From Xanthocytophaga sp031424975 (lineage in GTDB: Bacteria; Bacteroidota; Bacteroidia; Cytophagales; 172606-1): a stretch of DNA of 10,295 nucleotides. Positions 1 through 6,160 of the stretch are shown here, piece by piece. The notes below the pieces were generated by a model that saw only the letters and a program-made list of their open reading frames with translations, ran no database searches and was not told the origin of the DNA. Positions within the stretch are counted from its first letter, which is position 1, and each line of letters begins with the position of its first letter. Both the position numbers and the translations under genes were made by a program. Location: NCBI GenBank assembly GCA_031424975.1, contig JANPIL010000506.1, positions 1-10,295 of the forward strand, written 5' to 3'.

Positions 1-299
1 CGGCGGTAATTGACGCGCAGGAACACCAGGAATTGAAACTGGACAACAGCCGCACGTACCACAAGATCACATTCGAAGACAACGGCATTGGCTTCGAGGA
101 AGAGTATGCCGAAAAGATATTCACCATTTTCCAGCGGTTGCACGGCGTGGCGCAGTACCAAGGCGCGGGCATCGGGCTTTCCATCTGCCGCCAAGTGGCC
201 GAAAACCACGGCGGCAGCATCAAGGCCGAAGGCCGGCTCGGTACCGGAGCCATCTTCACAATCATCCTGCCCAGCCAGCAGCCGTCCGCCGCAAAATAG
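1..299 (+). CDS. Sensor histidine kinase, C-terminal fragment (HATPase_c)
   Basis: This is the 3' end of a gene that begins before the window; the first whole codon is at 3 and the TAG stop is at 297-299. The roughly 98 visible residues are the ATP-binding half of a two-component sensor kinase. They show a G1 box (DNGIGF), an F box (IFTIFQRLHG) and a G2 box (GAGIGLSICRQVAENHGG), followed by the final strand ending in FTIILP. The FQRLHG spelling is typical of PAS/GAF-containing soluble or membrane kinases of the bacteriophytochrome/LuxQ-like type, so the missing part probably holds PAS sensors, the His phosphoacceptor and the N box. The signal and the partner regulator cannot be seen. The stop codon lies inside a 33-bp interspersed repeat (293-325), so the last residues before it (SAAK) may derive partly from the repeat insertion. 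Confidence 0.93.
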   Translation, partial: AVIDAQEHQELKLDNSRTYHKITFEDNGIGFEEEYAEKIFTIFQRLHGVAQYQGAGIGLSICRQVAENHGGSIKAEGRLGTGAIFTIILPSQQPSAAK

Positions 300-325
300 T
301 ATCTTTTCAAAAGGCCAAACCCGCC
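293..325 (+). repeat. 33-bp interspersed repeat, copy A
   Basis: First of seven 33-bp copies in the window. It begins AAAATAGTATCTTTTC and ends GGCCAAACCCGCC. The TAG at 297-299 inside the copy is the stop codon of the histidine kinase. The terminal CCCGCC also forms the base of the following 17-bp hairpin. The other copies are at 944, 1717 (minus), 3893 (minus), 6954, 7043 and 8560. Confidence 0.85.
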
Positions 326-364
326 ACACCTGTGAGATTTTTGAAACCTCACAGGTGTGGCGGG
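320..364. terminator. 17-bp perfect hairpin between convergent genes
   Basis: The arms at 320-336 (CCCGCCACACCTGTGAG) and 348-364 are perfect reverse complements. Inside them, TTT at 338-340 pairs with AAA at 344-346 around a TTG loop, after one mismatch. The hairpin lies between the stop codons of the convergent kinase and Dabb genes, so a bidirectional terminator or mRNA 3'-end protector is plausible. There is no T-run after either arm, so classical intrinsic termination is not assured. It may instead be one module of the repeat family, because its outer CCCGCC is the end of the 33-bp copy. Confidence 0.5.
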
Positions 365-370
365 TTGTCC

Positions 371-414
371 GGGATTTTGAATCCCAGACGCGGAGCGTCG
401 GATTTGCAATCCGG
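371..414. repeat. Array of three mini-hairpins with 3-nt loops
   Basis: Three hairpins follow one another almost without spacers. GGGATT, loop TTG, AATCCC lies at 371-385. GACGC, loop GGA, GCGTC lies at 387-399. CGGATT, loop TGC, AATCCG lies at 399-413. The last unit plus the following GGCAAGGCACGGG resembles 6074-6100. The array sits just after the Dabb gene stop, so it could act in its 3' UTR. Confidence 0.7.
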
Positions 415-425
415 CAAGGCACGGG

Positions 426-830
426 CTACCGCGCCCAATAGTCAACCACGCACACCTTGTCAATGTAGGGCTTCACATACTGCTCCACAAATGCCTTGTG
501 CGCCGGGTGCGGCAAGTACGTTTCGCGGTCTTTCTCGGAGGCAAACGTGGCCACAAAGCAGTGCGTGAAGCCTTGGTTCAGGTTTTCGGGACTGTTATTA
601 GTGCCGAATTCAAAACCTTTCACTTCCTTTATCTTGGTGCGCAGGCCGCGAAAAGCCTCTTCCAGCGATTTTACCTGTTGGGGCGTAACCCCGTCCTTGA
701 ACTTGAACAGCACCACGTGCCGGAGCATTTTTTGCGGGGCGATGGCCATTTTCTTGGTGGTTTGGGCGTGGGCCATTCCCGCCGCGAGAATGGAAAAACA
801 GAGGAACATAATCAGTCGGGTCTTTTTCAT
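426..830 (-). CDS. Secreted Dabb-domain (stress-responsive A/B barrel) protein
   Basis: A 134-residue protein. Residues 1-22 form a signal peptide (KK start, hydrophobic core, cleavage after AHA with Q23 next). The rest is one Dabb ferredoxin-like alpha/beta barrel, about residues 36-131. It opens with LRHVVLFKFKDG, has the FGTNNSPE turn and a THCFVATFASEKDRETYLPHPAHKAF-type middle and ends CVVDYW. Dabb proteins are small dimers, some catalytic (olivetolic acid cyclase-like) and many of unknown role; an exported copy is common in Bacteroidota. The function here is unknown. I chose the ATG at 828-830 because it begins the signal peptide and lies just after a good minus-strand promoter (856-885). 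A longer reading from 884 would start upstream of that promoter. The gene is convergent with the histidine kinase and divergent from tdk. Confidence 0.88.
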   Translation of the reverse strand: MKKTRLIMFLCFSILAAGMAHAQTTKKMAIAPQKMLRHVVLFKFKDGVTPQQVKSLEEAFRGLRTKIKEVKGFEFGTNNSPENLNQGFTHCFVATFASEKDRETYLPHPAHKAFVEQYVKPYIDKVCVVDYWAR

Positions 831-855
831 GGGTTTTATGGGTGGGTTTGGAAAG

Positions 856-885
856 CAAAGATAAACGGAAAAGCCGCCCGGCAAA
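856..885 (-). promoter_or_regulatory. Bacteroidota-type promoter of the Dabb gene
   Basis: On the minus strand, TTTG (885-882) is followed after 18 nt by TATCTTTG (863-856), a perfect match to the TAnnTTTG -7 box; the spacing is one or two nt short of the usual 19-21. Transcription would start near 849, leaving a leader of about 20 nt before the ATG at 830. The -7 box lies in what looks like a decayed copy of the 33-bp repeat. Confidence 0.55.
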
Positions 886-910
886 AACCAACTGGTACGA
901 CGTTGCGGTA

Positions 911-933
911 GAGACGTTGCACCGCAACGTCTC
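911..933. repeat. 10-bp inverted repeat, 3-nt loop
   Basis: GAGACGTTGC (911-920), loop ACC, GCAACGTCTC (924-933): perfect arms. A second partial GACGTTGCGGT copy directly precedes it (899-909), so an alternative pairing is possible. It lies in the divergent gap between the Dabb gene and tdk, 10 nt before a 33-bp repeat. The 3-nt loop matches the other mini-hairpins of the window. Confidence 0.7.
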
Positions 934-943
934 CGGCAGGTAC

Positions 944-976
944 AAAATAGTATCTTCCAAAACCCCCAAACCTGCC
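944..976 (+). repeat. 33-bp interspersed repeat, copy B
   Basis: Begins AAAATAGTATCTTCC and ends CCCCCAAACCTGCC, with one change (CCTGCC for CCCGCC) in the conserved tail. It is followed directly by the heptamer repeats that lead into tdk. Confidence 0.83.
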
Positions 977-977
977 T

Positions 978-1008
978 GTTGACGGTTGGCCGTGGACTGT
1001 TGACCGTT
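978..1008 (+). repeat. Degenerate 7-bp tandem repeat (about 4.4 units)
   Basis: Successive heptamers are GTTGACG, GTTGGCC, GTGGACT and GTTGACC, then GTT. The consensus is GTTGACC. The tract ends 18 nt before the tdk ATG. It could be a slipped-strand microsatellite or a binding-site array; nothing in the sequence decides which. Confidence 0.6.
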
Positions 1009-1026
1009 TTTTCCTACCTTTCGCGA

Positions 1027-1644
1027 ATGTTCGTCGAACCTCACCTGGGCAAATTCCACCGCGACAAAAACCTGCGCACCACCGGCTGGATCGAGGTCAT
1101 TTGCGGCTCCATGTTTTCGGGCAAGACCGAAGAACTGATCCGGCGCATCAACCGCGCCAACATTGCCCGCCAGAAAGTGGAGATTTTCAAGCCCGCCCTC
1201 GACACGCGCTACCACGATTTCGACGTGGTGTCGCACAACGACAACGCCCTGCGCGGCACGCCCGTGGGCACGCCGCAGGAAATTTTCCTGTGGACGGGCG
1301 ATTGCGAAGTGGTGGGCGTGGACGAGGCGCAATTCTTCGACGACAGCCTTGCCGATGTGTGCGTGACACTGGCCAACAGCGGCAAACGCGTGATTGCCGC
1401 CGGGCTGGACATGGATTTCCAGGGCCGTCCGTTTGGCAGTATGCCCGCCCTGATGGCCGTGGCCGAGTTTGTGACCAAAGTACACGCCATCTGCGCGGTT
1501 TGCGGCAGCGTGGCCACCTACTCGTTCCGGCTCAGTCCGTCGCAAAAGCAAGTGCTGCTGGGCGAAACCGACAGCTACGAAGCCCGCTGCCGCCGCTGCT
1601 ACAACGACGGAATGCGCGAACAAGCCGAAAAACGCGGCCATTAA
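1027..1644 (+). CDS. tdk: Thymidine kinase (type II)
   Basis: A 205-residue cytosolic enzyme that phosphorylates thymidine (and deoxyuridine) with ATP to make dTMP in pyrimidine salvage. The P-loop GSMFSGKT is at residues 27-34. DEAQFF at 99-104 carries the catalytic Glu100. The GLDMDFQGRPFG segment is at 126-137. Four zinc cysteines, C156/C159 and C188/C191, flank the lasso loop that closes over the base. All the hallmarks of the tetrameric type II family are present and the length is normal. The ATG at 1027 gives a standard N-terminus; the frame stays open upstream to a TTG at 979, but that lies in repeat DNA. There is no clear Shine-Dalgarno and I found no convincing promoter; TACCTTTC (1015-1022) is too close to the ATG. 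Repeat-rich gaps on both sides suggest a single-gene transcript. Confidence 0.96.
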   Translation: MFVEPHLGKFHRDKNLRTTGWIEVICGSMFSGKTEELIRRINRANIARQKVEIFKPALDTRYHDFDVVSHNDNALRGTPVGTPQEIFLWTGDCEVVGVDEAQFFDDSLADVCVTLANSGKRVIAAGLDMDFQGRPFGSMPALMAVAEFVTKVHAICAVCGSVATYSFRLSPSQKQVLLGETDSYEARCRRCYNDGMREQAEKRGH

Positions 1645-1662
1645 GCGGAAAACCGGACAACG

Positions 1663-1689
1663 CCGGTCAGACACTGTGTGTCAGACCGG
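1663..1689. repeat. 12-bp hairpin module (composite unit 1)
   Basis: Arm CCGGTCAGACAC (1663-1674), loop TGT, arm GTGTCAGACCGG (1678-1689), with one A-A mismatch. It lies 19 nt after the tdk stop and 27 nt before 33-bp copy C. The same hairpin, base for base in its 23-nt core, recurs at 3842-3864 in the same position relative to copy D. A transcript 3'-end role for tdk is possible, but there is no T-run. Confidence 0.75.
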
Positions 1690-1716
1690 AATCGGTGGTC
1701 GGCTTCCGGCAAATCC

Positions 1717-1749
1717 GGCGGGTTTGGGCTTTTCAAAAGATATTATTTC
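1717..1749 (-). repeat. 33-bp interspersed repeat, copy C (inverted)
   Basis: On the plus strand it begins GGCGGGTTTGGGC and ends AAGATATTATTTC; the reverse complement matches the consensus except for AATAATATC in place of AATAGTATC. It lies 55 nt upstream of the esterase start and, with the hairpin at 1663, forms a composite unit repeated at 3842-3925. Confidence 0.83.
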
Positions 1750-1804
1750 ACATCGTAAAACCTTTCGCAACCAATTTTTCCACAACCACCCAATTTTTGT
1801 TTCC

Positions 1805-3763
1805 ATGAAAAGAATATTCGTGATTTTGCTCGTTTGCCTGGTTCAGCCGGTTTTTGCCAACATCAAGCTGCCCGCCATTTTTGGCGACGGCATGGTGATG
1901 CAGCGCAATGTGAAAAACGCCGTTTGGGGCTGGGCCGATGTGGGCGAACGGGTCACGGCCACGTGGCTGGGCAAAACCTACGCCGCAACGCCCGACAACA
2001 CCGGCAAGTGGATGCTGCACCTCGACGCGGCTCCGGCGGGCGGGCCGCACACGCTGACCATTGCCGGCAAAAACCAAATCCAGTTCAAAGATGTGCTGCT
2101 GGGCGAAGTATGGCTCTGCTCCGGCCAATCGAACATGGAATGGCGTATGAATATGCTCAATGGCACATACGATGCCGATGTGGCGGCCTCGGCCAACCCC
2201 AATATCCGCCTGATTGAAATCTTCGATGCCACCAGCCTCACGCCCCTCACCGATGTGAAAACCAGCGGCTGGAAACCCGCCAATCCCGACAACACGCCCG
2301 CCTTCTCGGCAGTGGCCTACTTTTTTGCCCGCGAACTGAACCAGAAACTGCAAGTACCCATCGGGCTGGTTTCCGCCGAGTGGGGCGGCACGGTGGCGCA
2401 GGCGTGGGTCAGTACGGAAGGTCTGAGGGCATTCCCGAACTACTTGCAGGAATACCAGCAGATGAAAGCGCAGGCTCCGGCCGGCAACGAGCCTGGAAAA
2501 GGCAAGCCCCAGCCAATGGAGAAACTGTATGCCGAATATCTCAAAAAAATGGAAGCCAAAGATGCGGGAACCGGAAAATGGATGCTGCCAACGCTGAACA
2601 CCACCGAGTGGCAAGCCACGAACCAGCCCGAAGGCTGGCAGGATACCGACCTGAAAGACGTTGACGGCTTGGTGTGGCTGCGGAAGGAAATCACCATTGA
2701 GAAAAAAGACGCGGGCCAGGATCTGGTGCTGTACCTGAACTCCATTGACGACAACGACGTGACGTACTTCAACGGTGTGCAAGTCGGCACGACAGATGGC
2801 TACAATGTAGCCCGCAAATATATGGTCAAAGGCAAAATCGTGAAGCCGGGGCGCAATGTAATCGCCATTCGGGTGCAGGATACCGGCGGGCCGGGCGGCA
2901 TCCTGGGCAAGGCCGGTGATTTGAAGGCGGAAACCAACGGGACAGTGATTCCGTTGGCCGGGGCGTGGCAGTACAAGTTGTCGGCAGCCGCCAAAGACCT
3001 GCCTCTCAATCCGAGGCAAAACCAGAGTTCGCCCAACCACCCCGCGCTGCTCTACAATGCCATGATTGCGCCGCTGGTTCCCTATGGCATCAAGGGCGCA
3101 ATATGGTACCAGGGCGAAAGCAACGCGGGGCAGGCCCATGAATACCGCCAACTGCTCCCGGCCCTGATTGCCGACTGGCGCAACCACTGGCAGACCGGCG
3201 AATTCCCGTTTTTGTTCGTGCAGCTGGCCAACTTCATGGCCACTAACCCGCAACCCGTTGAAAGCGAGTGGGCCGAACTCCGCGAGGCGCAATCCATGAC
3301 TTTGGGCCTGCCCATTACGGGTATGGCCTGCGCCATTGACATCGGCGAGGCGGGCGACATCCACCCCAAAAACAAGCTCGACGTGGGCAAACGGCTCTCG
3401 TACGCGGCCCGCAAAATCGCTTATGGCGAAGACCTTGTGCATTCGGGGCCGATGCACCTTTCCCATACTGTGGAGGGCAGCAAAATACGCATTGATTTCA
3501 GCAGCATCGGCACGGGTCTGGAAGCCAAAAATGGCGAACTGAAAGGCTTTGCCATTGCGGGCGAAGACAAAAAATTCGTGTGGGCCAATGCCAAAATCGA
3601 AGGCAACACCGTTGTGGTCTGGAGCAATGCCGTTGCCAAGCCCGTTGCCGTGCGCTACGCATGGGCCAACAATCCGGAGGGTTGCAACCTGTACAATAAG
3701 GAAAACCTGCCCGCCCCGCCTTTCCGCACGGATACTTGGCCGGGCCTCACCGTGGGGAAGTAA
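1805..3763 (+). CDS. Secreted sialate O-acetylesterase (SGNH/SASA family)
   Basis: A 652-residue exported carbohydrate esterase. Residues 1-18 are a signal peptide (cleavage after VFA). An N-terminal beta domain (about 19-100) precedes the SGNH fold. The fold carries nucleophile Ser109 in CSGQSNMEW, the WYQGESN block with Gln436 and Glu438, and the acid/base pair Asp518/His520 in EAGDIHPKN. Between the two halves of the fold, about residues 240-385, sits a jelly-roll, galactose-binding-like insert (VWLRKEITI, NGVQVGTTDGYN, GRNVIAIRVQD), usual for the 600-700-residue Bacteroidota members. The family removes acetyl groups from sialic acids or from xylan and other glycans; the substrate cannot be told here, and no SusC/SusD or glycosidase neighbour helps. 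The ATG at 1805 begins the signal peptide. The frame is open back to 1676, but that stretch is only translated repeat DNA. Confidence 0.93.
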   Translation: MKRIFVILLVCLVQPVFANIKLPAIFGDGMVMQRNVKNAVWGWADVGERVTATWLGKTYAATPDNTGKWMLHLDAAPAGGPHTLTIAGKNQIQFKDVLLGEVWLCSGQSNMEWRMNMLNGTYDADVAASANPNIRLIEIFDATSLTPLTDVKTSGWKPANPDNTPAFSAVAYFFARELNQKLQVPIGLVSAEWGGTVAQAWVSTEGLRAFPNYLQEYQQMKAQAPAGNEPGKGKPQPMEKLYAEYLKKMEAKDAGTGKWMLPTLNTTEWQATNQPEGWQDTDLKDVDGLVWLRKEITIEKKDAGQDLVLYLNSIDDNDVTYFNGVQVGTTDGYNVARKYMVKGKIVKPGRNVIAIRVQDTGGPGGILGKAGDLKAETNGTVIPLAGAWQYKLSAAAKDLPLNPRQNQSSPNHPALLYNAMIAPLVPYGIKGAIWYQGESNAGQAHEYRQLLPALIADWRNHWQTGEFPFLFVQLANFMATNPQPVESEWAELREAQSMTLGLPITGMACAIDIGEAGDIHPKNKLDVGKRLSYAARKIAYGEDLVHSGPMHLSHTVEGSKIRIDFSSIGTGLEAKNGELKGFAIAGEDKKFVWANAKIEGNTVVVWSNAVAKPVAVRYAWANNPEGCNLYNKENLPAPPFRTDTWPGLTVGK

Positions 3764-3767
3764 AAAA

Positions 3768-3824
3768 GCCCCACCCCAGCCCTCCCCAAAGCTGAAAGTC
3801 ACGAATTGGCGTGGGAGAGGGGGC
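3768..3824. terminator. GC-rich imperfect hairpin after the esterase gene
   Basis: Five nt after the stop, a C-rich tract (GCCCC, ACCCC and CCCTCCCC blocks, 3768-3787) can pair imperfectly with GTGGGAGAGGGGGC (3811-3824). C-rich/G-rich pairs of this kind are common at the ends of Bacteroidota genes. There is no T-run, so termination is only a guess. Confidence 0.35.
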
Positions 3825-3841
3825 GTTTGATTGCGAACGCA

Positions 3842-3864
3842 GGTCAGACACTGTGTGTCAGACC
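3842..3864. repeat. 10-bp hairpin module (composite unit 2)
   Basis: Arm GGTCAGACAC, loop TGT, arm GTGTCAGACC with one mismatch. Its 23-nt core is identical to that at 1665-1687. It lies 28 nt before 33-bp copy D, in the same order and orientation as unit 1. Confidence 0.75.
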
Positions 3865-3892
3865 GGAACCGGCATCGGCTTTTGAAAGAACC

Positions 3893-3925
3893 GGCGGGTT
3901 TGGCGTTTTTGGAAGATACTATTTT
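3893..3925 (-). repeat. 33-bp interspersed repeat, copy D (inverted)
   Basis: Plus strand begins GGCGGGTTTGGCG and ends GGAAGATACTATTTT; the reverse complement fits the consensus closely. It lies 37 nt before the phosphatase ATG. Reading through it in the phosphatase frame gives a false leader containing PAGLAFLEDTIF. Confidence 0.84.
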
Positions 3926-3962
3926 CAAAACTCCCCCTTCGAGGATTGGGGGCTACCAACGT

Positions 3963-6023
3963 ATGCTATCGCGCGACAAAATCATCCGTATCGTCGTTTC
4001 AGTCAACATTGTCAGTTGGCTGTTACTGCTGGGGCTCAACCTGATCACGTTGTTGCAAGGCTACGACAAAACCACCTTCGGCGTGCCGCTGGTGGTGCGC
4101 GGCCTGCTGCTGAATCTGTTTTTGGTGCTGGTGTTTTTTTTCTTCAGCACGCGCTATGAGGAGAGTGCCGCCGAAAGCTTCGTGGACCGCCTGATCCGGC
4201 TGCTGGACTTGGCGTGGGTTTTGGCTTTGATTTCGATACTATTTCGGTTTGGTGAGTTTGTGCTCGACCAGTTTTTCCAGACCCGCGACGCGCAACTGGT
4301 GCTTTTCTTCTACCACGTGCAGATCGGCTTGGTCACGGTTTTCCTGACGCGGACTTTTTTTGTCTGGAAGCGGCTTGTGCTTTACCAACGTTCGCGCAAC
4401 CTGCTGTTTTCGTGGCAGTTGTTTGAATACGCGTTGCTGGCGAGCCTGTTTTTCAACTTCTTCCTACTTGATTCCAACAGCACGCTTTTCTACTTTTTGC
4501 TGGTTCCGCTGGCGGCTGGCGGGGCGGTGCTTTCGTTCAACTTGCGTTGGGTGGCCTACCTGAGCGTAGCCGAAAAGTGGAAAGCCATCCTGCTCACCTT
4601 CCTGATCGGGCTTTTCTGCGCGTATTTCTTCTGGAACCTGAGCAACTATTCCAACTCCGGCAACACGCGGCTGGTCACCGACCTGGTACACAGCGTGTAC
4701 ATTCTCGCCTTGTTCGCGTTTGTGGGCGGCTACAGTTTGCTGGCTTTTGCCGTGTTGCTTTTCAACCTGCCCACATCGGTTGTCTTCGAGCAAAAAATGG
4801 ATGAATTGCTTGATTTTCAAAAACTTACCCAGACTTTCCAGACCAAGGAAAATGAAAGCCAAGTGTACGAAACCCTGCTGGAAAGCACCGTAAAAGCCGC
4901 CGGAGCCGATGCGGCTTGGCTGGTGGTGGCCAACGAAGCCCGCCAAATCACGCACCTGCTTACCCGAAACCTGCCCCGCCAACGCGCCCTCAGCATTGAA
5001 AAAGCCCTGGCCAAGCAGATTAATTATACGGCCCGCATAGCCGTCAGCCAGAATATCCGCCGCGAAACGCTCAACGGACTGGCTGAAATAGTTGATTACC
5101 AGTCCGTGCTGATGGTTCCGCTGATTTTTCAGGACAAGGCGCACGGAACCTTGGGATTGCTGAAATCGGAAAAGGACGGCTTCAGCAGCGACAGCATTGA
5201 ACTGATCGGCACTTTTGCGCGGATGACGGGTGTGGCCATGGAAAACTTCCGGCTGGTATCGAAAGTGATTGAAAACGAACGCTACCAAGAATCGCTGAGC
5301 ATTGCCAAGAAAGTGCAGCAAAAGTTGCTTCCCACGCATTTCCCTGAAAGCCAGCACTTTGAGATAAGCGCCTTTTCAGAATCGGGCGATGAGGTGGGTG
5401 GCGACTACTACGATTTCTTCCAGCTTTCCGACCAACGCACCGTGCTGGTTATCGGCGATGTGTCGGGCAAGGGCACTTCGGCGGCTTTCCACATGGCGCA
5501 GATGAAGGGCATTTTCCACAGCTTGGTAGAGTTGCACCTCTCGCCGCACCGCTTTCTGGCCTTGGCCAATAACGCGTTGAGCCGCTGCCTCGACAAAAAC
5601 CAGTTCATGACGGCCAGCGTATTCATGATTAACCAAGGGAAACAAACCGTGCTGCACGCGCGGGGCGGCCACTGCCCGGCCATTCATTACCAGCGGCAAA
5701 CCGGCCATTCGGTACTGTTGCAAACCAGAGGCATGGGCTTGGGGTTGTTGCGCCGCCCCGAATATGCCAGCCATGTATCCAGTGAAACGCTGCATTACCA
5801 ACCCGGCGACTGGCTGGTACTCTACACCGATGGTATTTTGGAAGCCCGCAACCCACAGGGCGAGGAGTTTGGCGAGGAGCTGCTGATGGCTTTTGTGGAC
5901 AGGCACACTGGCTTTTCGGCCAAGCAGTTCACCACCGCATTCTGGGAATACTTCCGCCAGTTCTGCGGCGATGCCGGGCAGCAGGACGACTACACGCTGG
6001 TGGCCGTGAAGTTCAGTGAATGA
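3963..6023 (+). CDS. Membrane GAF/PP2C (SpoIIE-type) serine phosphatase, RsbU-like
   Basis: A 686-residue sensor phosphatase. Residues 7-265 hold about eight hydrophobic membrane segments. About 290-430 is a GAF domain (from FQTKENESQVYE to VAMENFRLV). A short helical linker (430-455) leads to a SpoIIE-type PP2C domain. Metal-binding acidic residues are in place: GGDYYDF with D481, GDVSGKG with D499, YTDGILEA with D623 and DDYTL with D675/D676. Such enzymes dephosphorylate a phospho-Ser STAS protein; the likely substrate is the STAS protein encoded 137 nt downstream. The membrane part may sense the envelope and the GAF domain a ligand, but neither signal is visible. I chose the ATG at 3963 because it begins the first membrane helix; the 44 codons upstream in frame are repeat DNA. 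A short CCCCC/GGGGG inverted repeat (3933-3952) lies just before the start, and there is no Shine-Dalgarno. Confidence 0.93.
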   Translation: MLSRDKIIRIVVSVNIVSWLLLLGLNLITLLQGYDKTTFGVPLVVRGLLLNLFLVLVFFFFSTRYEESAAESFVDRLIRLLDLAWVLALISILFRFGEFVLDQFFQTRDAQLVLFFYHVQIGLVTVFLTRTFFVWKRLVLYQRSRNLLFSWQLFEYALLASLFFNFFLLDSNSTLFYFLLVPLAAGGAVLSFNLRWVAYLSVAEKWKAILLTFLIGLFCAYFFWNLSNYSNSGNTRLVTDLVHSVYILALFAFVGGYSLLAFAVLLFNLPTSVVFEQKMDELLDFQKLTQTFQTKENESQVYETLLESTVKAAGADAAWLVVANEARQITHLLTRNLPRQRALSIEKALAKQINYTARIAVSQNIRRETLNGLAEIVDYQSVLMVPLIFQDKAHGTLGLLKSEKDGFSSDSIELIGTFARMTGVAMENFRLVSKVIENERYQESLSIAKKVQQKLLPTHFPESQHFEISAFSESGDEVGGDYYDFFQLSDQRTVLVIGDVSGKGTSAAFHMAQMKGIFHSLVELHLSPHRFLALANNALSRCLDKNQFMTASVFMINQGKQTVLHARGGHCPAIHYQRQTGHSVLLQTRGMGLGLLRRPEYASHVSSETLHYQPGDWLVLYTDGILEARNPQGEEFGEELLMAFVDRHTGFSAKQFTTAFWEYFRQFCGDAGQQDDYTLVAVKFSE

Positions 6024-6040
6024 GCAACCGAAACCCGGTT

Positions 6041-6100
6041 GTGCGGCATTGGCAATGCCGCACCCAAAGGCCACGGATTTGCAAACGGGCAAGGCTCGGG
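6041..6100. repeat. 10-bp hairpin with 3-nt loop plus relative of the 399-430 repeat
   Basis: GTGCGGCATT (6041-6050), loop GGC, AATGCCGCAC (6054-6063): perfect arms, 17 nt after the phosphatase stop. It is followed by CGGATTTGCAAACGGGCAAGG (6074 on), which matches the sequence around 399-420 with a few changes. The hairpin may end or protect the phosphatase mRNA. The second part supplies the -33 box of the next promoter. Confidence 0.65.
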
Positions 6101-6109
6101 GTAATTTTT
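6078..6109 (+). promoter_or_regulatory. Promoter of the STAS-kinase operon
   Basis: TTTG (6078-6081), exactly 20 nt, then TAATTTTT (6102-6109), which matches TAnnTTTG at all but the last base. Transcription would start near 6116, giving a leader of about 45 nt. This would let the STAS and kinase genes be expressed apart from the phosphatase gene. Confidence 0.5.
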
Positions 6110-6116
6110 CGCATCC

Positions 6117-6129
6117 GCGTAACTTACGC
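6117..6129. promoter_or_regulatory. Palindrome at the predicted start of STAS transcription
   Basis: GCGTAA, one C, TTACGC: a perfect 6-bp inverted repeat placed right after the predicted start site. The position suits a repressor operator, but a short palindrome can arise by chance. Confidence 0.3.
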
Positions 6130-6160
6130 TTAACATTACACGTATTGACCCAGTTAAGGT

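Noticed and set aside
1000..1022. Possible tdk promoter with TACCTTTC as -7 box
   Set aside because: The nearest TTG boxes are 12 or 26 nt away rather than about 20, and the -7 box is only 4 nt from the ATG.
610..1674. Minus-strand open frame across tdk and the Dabb gene
   Set aside because: It runs antisense to tdk and overlaps the Dabb gene in another frame; both have strong family evidence.
1722..1750. Idea that each inverted 33-mer is a promoter (GTTTGGG as -33, TATTATTT as -7)
   Set aside because: The spacing and the -7 match are poor, and the orientation of the copies does not follow gene direction.
1748..3928. Long open frame on the minus strand across the esterase gene
   Set aside because: It is antisense to a clear SGNH enzyme with a signal peptide and catalytic motifs; its composition is that of a high-GC shadow frame and no domain is recognisable.
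4235..4244. GATACTATTT inside the phosphatase gene, like the end of an inverted 33-mer
   Set aside because: Only 10 bp match and the region encodes a membrane helix; the conserved CCCGCC end is missing.
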